A DNA stretch of 64,000 nt from Clostridium sp. 1001271st1 H5 (GCF_005845215.1 NZ_SPHO01000023.1:1-64000); one strand, 5' to 3'; positions 17,790 through 27,773 are shown, counted from the first letter of the stretch. Numbers and translations are program-made. Notes: generated by a model from the sequence alone, not told the origin.

Positions 17790-20700
17790 ATGAGCAGCAA
17801 AAAAAGGTTTGGTATAAGAAAGAAAAAATTATATGATTTACAGAAACGTTGGATTGCAATTTTGCTGGCGGCAGCTATGGTACTAACCAATGCAGGTGCT
17901 GGGATGACTACTGTTTATGCAGCAGATTCAGCAGATACTGTTGTATTTACAATGGACGGTATTCAGTTGCTGGAGTCAATCCAAGAATCCATTGCCAGCA
18001 ACAACGAAGTGACAATTGGTGACCTTGATTTTACAAATGGTAAAGTTACGGACTTTGAACGTCTGTTTTTTGGAGAAGGAAAACTAATGGAAGTATTCCC
18101 GGAACCAGAAGGCGGAAGTGTGGACGCGGAGTTAAGAGTGTTCATACGATTGCCGGAAGATGCCGATGATATGTATATGGTAACTGGTGATGAAGAGATT
18201 ATTTTCTTATATGTGAATAACGGGGACGATACCATTAGCTGTACCACGAATATCATAAAGATGGATGACGGAGAAGAGAAGGTCAAAAAAACCAAACGGA
18301 TTAACGTTAAAAACTTTGATGCAGCATATGGGGATGAAGAGGTAAATTATATTTCAAAGCCAGTTGAAGAGACTGCGGAATTCATACCGGACGATGGAAA
18401 AGGAACAGATAATAAGGAAACCGCGGCACCGGAAACATTGGCTCCAACGGAAGAAGGGACTATTGAGGAAGCAACCTCGGTTAACCCGGACAAGGATGAT
18501 GCAGCCAATGATTCTACAGAAGTATCAATAGAAACTTCTGTAGAAAACCAGAAGGATGCTGAGGATACAGAGAAGGAAAAAACAGAGACAGCAGAGACGG
18601 AGAAAGAAGCAGAGACAGAGCAGGAAGCCCAGCCGGAGAAAGAAACGGAGCAGGAAGCCCAGCCGGAAAAGGCAGCAGAGCCGGAGCAGGAAGTCCAGCC
18701 GGAAAATACAGCAGAGCCCGATAGAGGAGCCGATGGCCAGGTGGCATCTATTATCCGTCATTACGCGCCGGTGGTTGGTGACATGGAAGACAGGGATGTT
18801 CCGGAACTGCCGAAGGCAGAATCAGTAAGAGAACCGGAGACAGAGCCTGCAATAGATAAGGAAACAGAATCTGTTGACAAAATAGAAGAAACCGCAGATA
18901 AAGCAGAGGAACCGGTTATCAAGGAAGAAACTGGACATACAACAGAAGAAACAACAAATGGGACACCGGATGAGACACCGGCAGTCCAGGATGAAACTAC
19001 AGATGAAGCCGCTGATACCACAGAAGAAACAACGGCGGTTCCTGAAGAAAGTGGCGGCAGTGAAACGGAAGAAGAAATTACCAGGGAAACAGAAGCACCG
19101 GAAAAACTGCCGGTCGCATCGCCATCCAATGGCACTGAAAATGAGATAAAAAATGATGCAGGAAAAACAGGTTCCAGTGGTTTGGTAGGCATTGGAAACT
19201 GCGCTACGGCAAAAGCATATATTACAACGCTCAGTAAACTGAATATTATGGAAGAAAGAGTAATGGTTTCCACGACGGCAGACGACGGAGCTGTTATAGC
19301 GGTATCTGGTTCTGAAAAGGCTATGAAGAATATTGTGGATGTCAAAGCGGAAGCCATGAGCGATATAGACAGCTTTGTGGAAAGGCTAAACACTGAATTG
19401 GCCGGCAACGGTGAAAAGGTTGACCGAATTGCTGTGTATGATGTAACTGTAATAGATAACGATGGAAATGAAACGCAGCCAAATGCCGAGGTTAAAATTT
19501 CTATTGAAGCGCCTGAGATAGTAGACAATGAAAGCGAGGTCAGTGCATTCCACGTAAAAGAATTTAAAGAGGGCAGCCAGGAATATGAGATTGAGATAAA
19601 GGATGCGGTTGTAAACGAGTCACAGGGAATGGTCGTGATGGGGACGGACAGCTTCTCTCCTGTAGGCGCTTTCTCTGTGGTGCCGGCTGCAGATACAGGC
19701 TCTGCCTATAAATCATGGGAAGACGGCAGCTGGAAGACCGAACCGATTATACTTGGGCCCACATCAGACGGAATTGATTTCTCCTATGAAATATTAAATT
19801 CAAATTATAAGAACTTTGAGGCAGTCATAGAGGTCACTATAGGGGAAGATGTGGATGCCGATGAACTGAATATTAATCTAGATGATTACATTATGGAAGA
19901 AATCATACCTAATATAGATGATTACATGTGGAATCAGACACAGGGCGGTGATAAGTACCAATTTAATGTAAAAATCATAAATAAGTCCCAGGTTGATTAT
20001 CAGTATAAAGATAACAGCTTTGTTTATACGATTCTCAATAATGGTGAGAACACTGGCTTCTATTCATATACTGGTCAGGCCATTCCAAAAGGTACTGTGA
20101 TATGGAATATGGGGAATACGGCCATGGCATCTCTGTTTAACTGTATGGTAGACAGGGTTCCTTCCTACAGCAAATGGAACCTGAATGAATTCCGTTTTAC
20201 GGATTCAAAAGGAATGACCCATGATTATAATGGAACTGGTGATTTGGTTCAGTATTACCTTGACTTTTACAATGACAGGTATGATTTGCAGGCAAAACAG
20301 CTTGACCAGTTTCCGGATTATGTCATAGCTGAGATTATAGGATTCAATCCGAATCCTAACTGGGATACAGGGTTTCAGGGCCAGACATTGGGTGGACGCG
20401 CATCGGATTTTGAATTAGCTGAAGCGGCATATAACTTTTTCTATAATTCATGTCTGCGGTTATTTGTCAATACAGACAGCTATAACAGGGACGGATTGGA
20501 CCAGTATTATAAAGACAGCGTGGATTCTGCAACCTATTCTCTTGGAAGCCATATGCGCAGCTACAATGAGAATGGCACAACGGTTATGGAGCCATACTTT
20601 TCAAGTGCATTTTCCACCATTAAATCCGGGTCTTCCAATGCACTGGAGAATAATATAGTCATGGCTTTGGATGGCGACTATACGACTGATGCATATCAGG

Positions 20701-21419
20701 TCAGCTTTTTTGGATTTACATTTGGTTTCCAATTGCAAAAACCAGCGCCGGCAACAGGAACCGTTCTATTTAATGGTGAGAAAGTATTATCCGGCCGTGA
20801 GTTTACGGCGGAGGATGAATTTACCTTTTCCTTGAAAAAGAATGGTTCTGAGGTTGACAGAATTACCATTAAGCCGTTAGAAAGCGCCAGGTTTAGATTG
20901 ACGGATAACCTTGCAGCGGACGAATTGGGAACACAAGCAGTGTACTCTATCTCAGAAGTGGGCGGCGGTACCACGGTCAAAGAGGTTTCTTACGATAATA
21001 CGGTTTACCAGGGGACGTATGATATTACTCTGGATGAATCAAATAACAGATTGATTGCCGTGCATGTTGGCGGAAGTAATCTGGACCAGGGAGTGGTTTT
21101 TACAAATGTTTACAGCCATAATTCCACGCCGGACACCCCTGGGGGAGGCGGAAGCAGCGGCGGCGGAGGCGGCGGCAACTCAGGCGGTCACCGTACCACT
21201 CCGGAAACCGGCGGCCCGGGAATAACCATTAATCCGGAGGAAGTGCCGCTGGCATCCCTTCCAGATACACCTGTTTTCATTGACGAAGAAGAAGTGCCGC
21301 TGGCTCCATTGCCGAAAACCGGTCAGGGTTCTGCGGTAACCACATTTACCATGTTGTTGTCTGGTTTGCTCCTGGTTCTGACAGCTTTAGGTAAGAAAAG
21401 AAAAGAAGAATCGGTCTGA
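17790..21419 (+). CDS. LPXTG-anchored surface protein with pilin-type domain (1209 aa)
   Basis: A large cell-wall protein. It has a long signal peptide (to about residue 44, ending VYAADS), a ~130-residue beta-rich N-terminal unit, then a ~270-residue Glu/Thr/Pro-rich low-complexity stalk with EQEAQPEK-type repeats. Large beta-rich domains follow, then one resembling the streptococcal pilin isopeptide-linkage fold (GTVLFNGEKVLSGREF through VVFTNVYSH). A Gly/Ser-rich linker leads to the sorting signal LPKTG near residue 1174 with a hydrophobic stretch and KKRKEE tail. The ATG at 17790 has GAGAGGAG eight bases upstream. No sortase gene is in the window. An adhesin role is inferred from architecture. 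Confidence 0.85.
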   Translation: MSSKKRFGIRKKKLYDLQKRWIAILLAAAMVLTNAGAGMTTVYAADSADTVVFTMDGIQLLESIQESIASNNEVTIGDLDFTNGKVTDFERLFFGEGKLMEVFPEPEGGSVDAELRVFIRLPEDADDMYMVTGDEEIIFLYVNNGDDTISCTTNIIKMDDGEEKVKKTKRINVKNFDAAYGDEEVNYISKPVEETAEFIPDDGKGTDNKETAAPETLAPTEEGTIEEATSVNPDKDDAANDSTEVSIETSVENQKDAEDTEKEKTETAETEKEAETEQEAQPEKETEQEAQPEKAAEPEQEVQPENTAEPDRGADGQVASIIRHYAPVVGDMEDRDVPELPKAESVREPETEPAIDKETESVDKIEETADKAEEPVIKEETGHTTEETTNGTPDETPAVQDETTDEAADTTEETTAVPEESGGSETEEEITRETEAPEKLPVASPSNGTENEIKNDAGKTGSSGLVGIGNCATAKAYITTLSKLNIMEERVMVSTTADDGAVIAVSGSEKAMKNIVDVKAEAMSDIDSFVERLNTELAGNGEKVDRIAVYDVTVIDNDGNETQPNAEVKISIEAPEIVDNESEVSAFHVKEFKEGSQEYEIEIKDAVVNESQGMVVMGTDSFSPVGAFSVVPAADTGSAYKSWEDGSWKTEPIILGPTSDGIDFSYEILNSNYKNFEAVIEVTIGEDVDADELNINLDDYIMEEIIPNIDDYMWNQTQGGDKYQFNVKIINKSQVDYQYKDNSFVYTILNNGENTGFYSYTGQAIPKGTVIWNMGNTAMASLFNCMVDRVPSYSKWNLNEFRFTDSKGMTHDYNGTGDLVQYYLDFYNDRYDLQAKQLDQFPDYVIAEIIGFNPNPNWDTGFQGQTLGGRASDFELAEAAYNFFYNSCLRLFVNTDSYNRDGLDQYYKDSVDSATYSLGSHMRSYNENGTTVMEPYFSSAFSTIKSGSSNALENNIVMALDGDYTTDAYQVSFFGFTFGFQLQKPAPATGTVLFNGEKVLSGREFTAEDEFTFSLKKNGSEVDRITIKPLESARFRLTDNLAADELGTQAVYSISEVGGGTTVKEVSYDNTVYQGTYDITLDESNNRLIAVHVGGSNLDQGVVFTNVYSHNSTPDTPGGGGSSGGGGGGNSGGHRTTPETGGPGITINPEEVPLASLPDTPVFIDEEEVPLAPLPKTGQGSAVTTFTMLLSGLLLVLTALGKKRKEESV

Positions 21420-21518
21420 TGTCTTGGCAAAGGCGGTGGAGTAGGTGGTTTCAAGCCAGGAGCGGTACTAAGTGCGTAAAGAAATGTCTGTAAATGCGAA
21501 TCTTTTAAGATAATAACT

Positions 21519-21557
21519 GGGCTGAAAGTTCCTTTTTGGGCTTTCAGCCCTTGCTTT
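21519..21557 (+). terminator. Rho-independent terminator after the LPXTG gene
   Basis: GGGCTGAAAG (21519-21528) pairs perfectly with CTTTCAGCCC (21541-21550), followed by TTGCTTTAT. Confidence 0.75.
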
Positions 21558-21584
21558 ATATATAACACCAACTACAGTTGCATG

Positions 21585-21740
21585 TTAAGGGACAATAGAC
21601 GGGCTTTCCTTTGCCAGCTCCATCATATTATCTGTAATACGCTCCATCAAAGTATAGCGTTCAAATTCGGCAACCACTGCAAATAAATGACCTAAAAGAA
21701 ATATTTCCGACGTGGAAATAATATTGAAAACTTCAGACCT
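21585..21740 (-). pseudogene. Fragment of a large serine recombinase
   Basis: Read on the minus strand, about 50 codons give LLGHLFAVVAEFERYTLMER followed by ITDNMMELAKE, then a stop at 21585-21587. This matches the segment of serine recombinases just after the catalytic domain (usually FAEFERxxIxER...DNMxELAKxGRW). Both the catalytic N-terminus and the DNA-binding remainder are missing, so it is a remnant. It marks a former integrated element in the gap beside the tmRNA gene. Confidence 0.7.
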
Positions 21741-21932
21741 AAATTGAGGTTCATGATTGCATATGATATACTGAGCGTAACATGTGTAATGGATTTTGCT
21801 GCAACAAAAGAGAGAAGATATGCCTTACGTTTGGGTGCACAATAGACGATATTATGGAAATCACACCAAGCATAGAAGATAGATGAAATTTTTATTGAGC
21901 TGTAACGACATAAATTTCAGGAGATACAAGGA

Positions 21933-22304
21933 ATGGAATTAGGATGGATTGATTTTTCAAAAACAGAGTGAAGTAAAGTTTTTGATTATGTGAAATCCAC
22001 TCCATATCTTATGTCATTTATGCGTGATTATCAGTTAAAACGCTATATTGAAAAATACTTTGCTTAACATCCTGATGAAATCAACAAAGTTAATAAAGAT
22101 ACTTTTTGGCTTAAGAGAAGAACACTTGACCGATATGATAAAGTATCGAATAACAATGCCCGGCTTGAAAGAGTTATGTCACATATATTTAAAGATAATG
22201 CAGAGCTTCTTTTGTGGGTTCCTCCGGCACGTCCGTATTATCAGCCGCAGGGTGTATTTAATGGGGGACCCTTAAAGGCCCCTCATTTATTAACTTTTTG
22301 TTAG
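21933..22304 (+). pseudogene. Decayed gene with two in-frame stops
   Basis: From an ATG at 21933 (AGGAG upstream) one frame reads coherently for 123 codons, broken only by TGA at 21969 and TAA at 22065. It contains MELGWIDFSKTE, then TPYLMSFMRDYQLKRYIEKY and RRTLDRYDKVSNNNARLERV, ending near LLLWVPPARPYYQPQG. The start faintly resembles GWIDFS-type proteins of phage-island origin (DUF6361-like), but I do not assign a family. It is probably cargo of the same decayed element as the recombinase fragment. Bases 21741-21932 hold nothing I can support. Confidence 0.5.
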
Positions 22305-22444
22305 ATTTCATATTGTGGTTCGTGTTGTGCCTTATCATAAAAACGCACATTTTTCATTAGATTTGCAACATAATATATGTGATTAAATAAATGAAAAAAG
22401 TACGTATTTACGTTGTTTTCCGCAAATACGTACTTCTCAAAAAA

Positions 22445-22781
22445 TGGAGCTGAGGGGAATCGAACCCCTGTCCGAAAATCAATTCCCTGTTCTTCTACTA
22501 TCATAGTCCTTTATTTGACATTCCCTCTGCCATCAGAGAAAGGACACCCGGATGGTTTCAGTAGCTTCATGATACGCCCATATGCTCAAAGCTTTGCATA
22601 CGTCGTTTCCCACATAGTCGATGCCAGGGTCTTAAAGTGCGGGTGCTCTAAGTCTGACAGCTGCCATTAGGCAGCGATTGCTAATTCGTCGTTAGCGTTT
22701 ATATTTATTTTTGCCATTTAACCCATCGCATGGGGATAGCTTCACCAGCTGCATGACCCCCGTCGAAACCAGTACAACCCC
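22445..22781 (-). ncRNA. ssrA: Transfer-messenger RNA (tmRNA)
   Basis: On the minus strand the 5' end GGGGTTG pairs with the 3' CAGCTCC to form the acceptor stem, with discriminator A. The 3' half has the tRNA-Ala-like T arm (GGTTCGATTCCCCTC). CCA is not encoded. The tag reading frame runs 22714 to 22667 with resume codon GCA and encodes AKINANDELAIAA-type peptide, exactly AKINI-NANDELAIAA, then TAA. It rescues stalled ribosomes with SmpB (11649-12116). A decayed recombinase lies just beyond its 3' end. Confidence 0.95.
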
Positions 22782-22836
22782 TGAATACTCAGTGCTGCGC
22801 TTACCTGGTATGCTAACGAAATCCTGCGCTCACTCT

Positions 22837-22865
22837 ATATTAGCAGTTTCCGGCGCCGCTGTCAA
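22837..22865 (-). promoter_or_regulatory. SigA-type promoter of tmRNA
   Basis: On the minus strand TTGACA (22860-22865) and TAATAT (22837-22842) are separated by 17 bases, about 50 bases upstream of the mature tmRNA end. The rest of 22866-23114 shows no gene. Confidence 0.8.
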
Positions 22866-23114
22866 GGGCAGTGATGAAATATGATAGATATGGACAGTCT
22901 GGATAACAATGGCTGCCTCAGGACAGATATGGCCGGAGCTCCGGATGGGGCCGGACATAAATTCGTATAAACTTTGTAATGAAACATACCCCTATAATTA
23001 AGAGAAAAGAAATACCAGAATCCCCTCTTTCTGGTAATATAAGGATAGGGCATATTTGTATGCTCCGCATCATATGAATAGATTCCGGTGATAACGGAAA
23101 AGAGGGAGGCAATC

Positions 23115-23891
23115 ATGAAACATAATATGAAGAAGACAGTATACGCAGCAGGACTCAGTGCGGCAGTGGCGGCCGCAGCCTTAGGGCTTGGCGGCTGTGC
23201 GGCCGGGACACAGATTCCGGACACCCTGAAGGTGCAGAATATTGGCGCGGCGGAGAATGTAATTACAGTAACAGGCCGCGAGGAGGTAAAGGTGGTGCCG
23301 GATATGGCACAGATTGAGTACGCTGTCTATACCAGGGAAGATACGGCTGCTGCATGCCAGGAGAAGAACGCCCAGGACCTGAACGCAGCCATTGAGACAT
23401 TGAAGGGACTTGGGGTTGAGGAGACTTCCATACAGACATCCTCCTATGGTCTGAGCCCCATCCGTAACTGGAATTCCGATAGACAGGAGATAACCGGCTA
23501 TGAGATGACCACCAGCCTGACTGTGTCCGACATTCCCATTGACAATGCAGGTACCATTATCACAAAATCAGTGGCAGCAGGCGTCAATGGCATTAATTCC
23601 GTCAGCTATTTTTCCAGCAGCTATGATGCCAGCTACCAGGAGGCGCTGAAGGGAGCCATGGCTGTTGCCCAGGCCAAAGCACAGGCCCTGGCAGAGGCCA
23701 GCGGGAAGACACTGGCAGGCGTGGTTCACGCAGAGGAATTTGGCTATCGGCCGGAGACACGATATGCCTCCTATAATTCAGGCGGCTCTGCCAAAATGGC
23801 GGCGGCAGTGGAAGATGCAGCTGCTCCTGTTATGCCGGGCCAGGTCAGCGTGGAAGCCCAGGTAACGGTTTCCTATGAGCTGAACGAATAG
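23115..23891 (+). CDS. SIMPL-domain (DUF541) lipoprotein
   Basis: A 258-residue lipoprotein: signal peptide with lipobox LGGC (Cys28), then a SIMPL/DUF541 domain over most of the length (TVTGREEVKVVPDMAQIEY, YEMTTSLTVSDI, AVAQAKAQALAEASGKTL, VSVEAQVTVSYEL). SIMPL proteins form oligomers in the cell envelope; their physiological role is poorly defined and has been linked to oxidative stress and kinase signalling in other organisms. The ATG at 23115 has GAGGGAGG upstream; an in-frame start at 23088 would precede the signal peptide with charged residues. It is a single gene. Confidence 0.88.
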   Translation: MKHNMKKTVYAAGLSAAVAAAALGLGGCAAGTQIPDTLKVQNIGAAENVITVTGREEVKVVPDMAQIEYAVYTREDTAAACQEKNAQDLNAAIETLKGLGVEETSIQTSSYGLSPIRNWNSDRQEITGYEMTTSLTVSDIPIDNAGTIITKSVAAGVNGINSVSYFSSSYDASYQEALKGAMAVAQAKAQALAEASGKTLAGVVHAEEFGYRPETRYASYNSGGSAKMAAAVEDAAAPVMPGQVSVEAQVTVSYELNE

Positions 23892-23938
23892 ATTATATTG
23901 AATCTGCCGGATGAAAAATAAATAAAGTGTTGCAGCGG

Positions 23939-23993
23939 ATATACCCCGGAATCAGTATCATATAACATGATGCGGTACTGTTTCCGGGGATAT
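23939..23993 (+). terminator. Long hairpin after the SIMPL gene
   Basis: ATACCCCGGAA (from 23941) pairs imperfectly with TTCCGGGGATAT (to 23993). A U-tract is lacking, so the terminator call is tentative. Confidence 0.4.
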
Positions 23994-24064
23994 TTGTCAT
24001 TGATATTTAGGCATAAATATATTATTATTATTTTATAGTCTAATGAAGACAGGGGTACTATGAG

Positions 24065-26332
24065 ATGACAACTGCAGATTGCAGAGGAAATGGCCGCAGG
24101 GATACGCTGCTTCCTATCATACTGTGTTTATGTTTTATTGCCAGCAGTATTATTTTTCTTGTACAGATGATTCTGAAAAGCCAGAAGGAGAACGTGGCAT
24201 ACCTGTATGATGCCGCGAATCAGACAAGGACATCCATTATAAAACAGATTGAGGGAGACTGGCAGACACTGGAGGGACTGGCTGTAAGTCTGAGGGATTT
24301 GGTAATCCTGGATGAGAACCAGATTATGACCATATTAAAGGATATAAATGAGGAGAATGCTTTTATCCGGATGGGCTACGCGGATGTCCGCGGCAATGCG
24401 CGCATGGTGGACATGAACGGCAATGTCCAGGAGGTTAATCTCAGCGGAATGGAGTTCTTTGAGAAGGCTCTGCAGGGGGAAAAGAGCATATCCGATACAT
24501 TTGCGGACCCGCAGGATGCCAGTGGATATATCAATTACTTTGGTGTCAGGATTAATGACAGTAAAGGTAATGTCAGAGGCATACTCTGTGCGGTCCATTC
24601 AGCTGTCATACTGAGGGAGATTATCGACGCGCCGGTTCTTAAGGGGGCTGGTTATTCCAATATCCTGGATGACGATGGTAATTATGTGCTTAAGACCATT
24701 AAGACATATGAGGGAGACATCCTTCCTGAAAATAGAACAAAGATTGCAGAAGTCATAAAGAAAGAGGGCAGCGGTGATTTTATTCTTACAGACAGGCAGG
24801 GAATCAGGCAGATGCTGGTTATCCTTCCCATTATTGAGGGGCAGTGGTACCAGGTAAGCATGGTGCCTGTGGATGTGCTGCGTTCCAGCTACATCCAGAC
24901 AGCAGGAGGTATCATGACCATTATCGTGGTGGCCTGCGGCCTGTTTATATGGCTGATGAGCAGACAGCAGAGGATGGCTGTGAATAACCAGAAGATGCTG
25001 ATGAAGCTGGCTTACAGCGATTCCCTTACAGGTCTGCGCAATTTTGCGGGCTTTAAGCGGGAGGCGGAGATACTCCTTAACCGTCCTGAACTGGCCCGTT
25101 CTGAGCTGCCCGCCTATGTGCTCTGGTATGGTGACCTGAGGAATTTCAAACTGATTAATGATGTGCTTGGGTATGAGGAAGGGGACCGGCTGCTCAGGCT
25201 GGTGGCGGAATTCCTCAGAACAGTGGAAAGCCCCGACCGTATCAGCTGCCGCATAGCAGCTGATAACTTTGCCGGCATAACCCGGTGCGTGGATATGGAA
25301 GCGCTGGACAGAGGGCTTTGTCAGCTTAAGGAGTATATGAGAAATTCGGGTATGGACGAGCAGCCCTTCATGGAGATTCCCGTGGGCGTCTACCGCTTCC
25401 GTCCGGGAGATGAGAAACAGTCCCTGGATGTGCTGGTGAATTATGCCAACATGGCCCATAAGATAGCAAAGGAAAGACCGGGAACCTCCTATGTGTTCTA
25501 TGATGACGGCATCCGCAGGCGCATGCTGGAGGATTCCGCCCTGGAGTCTGAGGCTGAGGCAGCTATGGAGAACCAGGAATTCATGCTCTATATGCAGCCC
25601 AAGATTGATATACAGAACGGGAACCGGATTACCGGTGCAGAAGTGCTGGTCCGCTGGCTCAGTCCAAGACGGGGGCTGATACCGCCCGGTGATTTCATCC
25701 CATTGTTTGAAAAAAGTGAGCTTATTGTAAAACTGGACCGCTATATGTTCGAACATGCATGCCGCTGGTACCGGATTTATCTGGAACAGGGCAAAAGGCC
25801 AGTGAGCCTGGCAATTAATGTATCAAAGGCCGGTCTGTTCCAGAACGACTTTGTGGATTACTACACGGGCATCAAGGACAAATATTCTATACCGGATGGT
25901 TTTCTGGAACTGGAGTTTACGGAAAGTATCCTGGCTGCTGACACGGAATTATTTGCGGAACTGGTGGTTAACCTGAATGCGCACGGTTTCATCTGCTCGC
26001 TGGATGATTTTGGCTCGGGATACAGTTCCCTTAACCTGCTGAAGAACCTGCCTATCGACGTGCTGAAGCTGGACATCCTGTTTTTCCACAAGAGCCGGGA
26101 TATCAGGCGGGAGCGTATTGTTGTGTCCAATGTCATTAACATGGCCAGAGAATTGAATATAAAGACCATTGCAGAGGGCGTGGAGGATATGGACACCGTG
26201 GAATTCCTCAGGGATGCAGGCTGCAATGTGATTCAGGGGTATGTTTTTGCAAAGCCCATGCCGCAGGAGGATTTTGAACACCTGCTGACGAAATACCAGG
26301 ACGGGCCTTTTGGAGGCATGGATGATAAATAG
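24065..26332 (+). CDS. Membrane sensor with degenerate GGDEF and intact EAL domain
   Basis: A 755-residue c-di-GMP enzyme. An N-terminal membrane helix (about 14-34), an extracytoplasmic Cache-like sensor domain (about 35-275) and a second membrane helix (about 278-298) precede a GGDEF-like domain (about 315-450). Its signature is IAADNFAG instead of GGDEF, so diguanylate cyclase activity is unlikely. The EAL domain (about 490-745) keeps key residues: EVLVRW (EAL position), NVSKAG, ELEFTES, DDFGSGYSS, LKLD, TIAEGVED and QGYVFAKP. It should act as a c-di-GMP phosphodiesterase regulated by an external ligand. The gene is alone between hairpins. Confidence 0.9.
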   Translation: MTTADCRGNGRRDTLLPIILCLCFIASSIIFLVQMILKSQKENVAYLYDAANQTRTSIIKQIEGDWQTLEGLAVSLRDLVILDENQIMTILKDINEENAFIRMGYADVRGNARMVDMNGNVQEVNLSGMEFFEKALQGEKSISDTFADPQDASGYINYFGVRINDSKGNVRGILCAVHSAVILREIIDAPVLKGAGYSNILDDDGNYVLKTIKTYEGDILPENRTKIAEVIKKEGSGDFILTDRQGIRQMLVILPIIEGQWYQVSMVPVDVLRSSYIQTAGGIMTIIVVACGLFIWLMSRQQRMAVNNQKMLMKLAYSDSLTGLRNFAGFKREAEILLNRPELARSELPAYVLWYGDLRNFKLINDVLGYEEGDRLLRLVAEFLRTVESPDRISCRIAADNFAGITRCVDMEALDRGLCQLKEYMRNSGMDEQPFMEIPVGVYRFRPGDEKQSLDVLVNYANMAHKIAKERPGTSYVFYDDGIRRRMLEDSALESEAEAAMENQEFMLYMQPKIDIQNGNRITGAEVLVRWLSPRRGLIPPGDFIPLFEKSELIVKLDRYMFEHACRWYRIYLEQGKRPVSLAINVSKAGLFQNDFVDYYTGIKDKYSIPDGFLELEFTESILAADTELFAELVVNLNAHGFICSLDDFGSGYSSLNLLKNLPIDVLKLDILFFHKSRDIRRERIVVSNVINMARELNIKTIAEGVEDMDTVEFLRDAGCNVIQGYVFAKPMPQEDFEHLLTKYQDGPFGGMDDK

Positions 26333-26349
26333 ATAGGATAAATCAAATG

Positions 26350-26386
26350 AAAAACGGACCATCCCGCCAGGGGACAGTCCGTTTTT
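26350..26386. terminator. Bidirectional terminator between the EAL gene and the purine permease
   Basis: AAAAACGGAC (26350-26359) pairs with GTCCGTTTTT (26377-26386). A/T runs at both ends serve both converging genes. Confidence 0.75.
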
Positions 26387-26411
26387 CATTTATACCATTA
26401 CAATAGCAGGA

Positions 26412-27758
26412 TTAATTCTTTTTTACTTTACCGGTATCCTTCGGAAGGGTGACATTCAACAGGATAGCCACCAGCGTAGCGATGACAACCGGAGATTTTC
26501 CGAAGATTGTGGTAACCCATGTGGGGAATGCGGACAGGGATGCGGATGCCTGTGACACGCCCATTCCCAGGGCAGCTGCAAGACCTACAATGGAGGTATT
26601 GCGGTAGTTCATATCTTCCGTCATAACCAGCTTCATACCGGTCATGGCAATGGAAGCGAATACAGATACAGTCGCGCCGCCTAAGACCGCATAGGGAATC
26701 GTGGTCAGCAGGGCGGAGAATTTGGGGAACAGTCCGGCAACCAGTATAATCAGTGCGGAAAGCCCTAAGGTCACGCGGTTAACAACCTTGGTGGTAGCCA
26801 CGATACCTACGTTCTGGCTGTAGGTGGCGGTTGGCAGACATCCCAGGAATGCACCTATGATGTTTGAGAAGCCATAGCCCAGGATAGCGCCGTGAAGCTC
26901 ATTTGTGGTGGGCTCCCGGTCCAGACCTCCTGCCGTGGTGGCGGAGAAGTCACCGATGGCCTGCACGGAGTTGATGACAAACAGCAGTCCCAGGGCCACG
27001 CAGGCAGACGCCTCAAAGCTGATGCCGAAATGCATGACCTGAGGGAGCTGGAACATGCCGGATTCAGCCACATTGCCAAAGCTTACCATGCCAAAGAACA
27101 TGGAAAAGATATAACCTGCAATCATGCCCATAAGGATGGACGCCAGTTTCAGGAATCCCTTGGCAAAATGGTTCAGCACAGTAACTACCACCAGAGTGAA
27201 GATGGCAACCACCCAGTTCTGCCATGCGCCGTAGGTGGGCTGGCCCGCGCCGCCTGCCATGTAGTTGATGGCAGTGGGGTAGAGGGACAGACCGATGGTG
27301 AACACAACCGTGCCTGCAATCAGAGGCGGGAAGAACTTTCGTATCTTCTTGATGGTAAGGCCTACGAGAATGGCGCAGACACCGCCTACAATCTGGGCTC
27401 CCAATATGGCCGGGATGCCGGACTGCTCCGCAATGGCCTGCATACTGGGAACATAGGCAAAGCTTACGCCCAGGATAACAGGAAGGCCGGCGCCCAGATG
27501 GAAACTGTTCTTATTGCCTATGGGAAAGAGCTGCAGCAGGGTGGCAAGGGCGGATACAACCAGGGAAGCCTGAATCAACAGAACCCTGTCTGCCGTGTCA
27601 ATGCCTGCTGCGCCGGAAATTATGATGGCCGGCGTTACACAGCCCACAATCATGGCTACTACGTGCTGCAGGGCCAGGGGAATTGCCTGGCTCATTTTTG
27701 GCACACCATCCAAATCAAACAGGGATGCGTGCTGTTTCACTGTATTGTCTGTATTCAT
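26412..27758 (-). CDS. NCS2-family purine (xanthine/urate) permease
   Basis: A 448-residue membrane protein with about 14 hydrophobic segments, of the nucleobase-cation symporter-2 (NCS2) family. Family features are the early IPLALQHVVAMIVGCVTPAII, the internal motif GLFFVINSVQAIGDFSATTAGGLDR-like region (Gln-containing), and ATYSQNVGIVATTKVVNR. Relatives UacT/YgfU and PbuX move urate or xanthine with protons or sodium. It starts 15 bases after arcC with GGAGG, so it is co-transcribed with it. Position in the catabolic island strongly suggests it imports the purine substrate. The exact substrate cannot be read from sequence. Confidence 0.92.
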   Translation of the reverse strand: MNTDNTVKQHASLFDLDGVPKMSQAIPLALQHVVAMIVGCVTPAIIISGAAGIDTADRVLLIQASLVVSALATLLQLFPIGNKNSFHLGAGLPVILGVSFAYVPSMQAIAEQSGIPAILGAQIVGGVCAILVGLTIKKIRKFFPPLIAGTVVFTIGLSLYPTAINYMAGGAGQPTYGAWQNWVVAIFTLVVVTVLNHFAKGFLKLASILMGMIAGYIFSMFFGMVSFGNVAESGMFQLPQVMHFGISFEASACVALGLLFVINSVQAIGDFSATTAGGLDREPTTNELHGAILGYGFSNIIGAFLGCLPTATYSQNVGIVATTKVVNRVTLGLSALIILVAGLFPKFSALLTTIPYAVLGGATVSVFASIAMTGMKLVMTEDMNYRNTSIVGLAAALGMGVSQASASLSAFPTWVTTIFGKSPVVIATLVAILLNVTLPKDTGKVKKN

Positions 27759-27773
27759 ATATCATTGCCTCCT

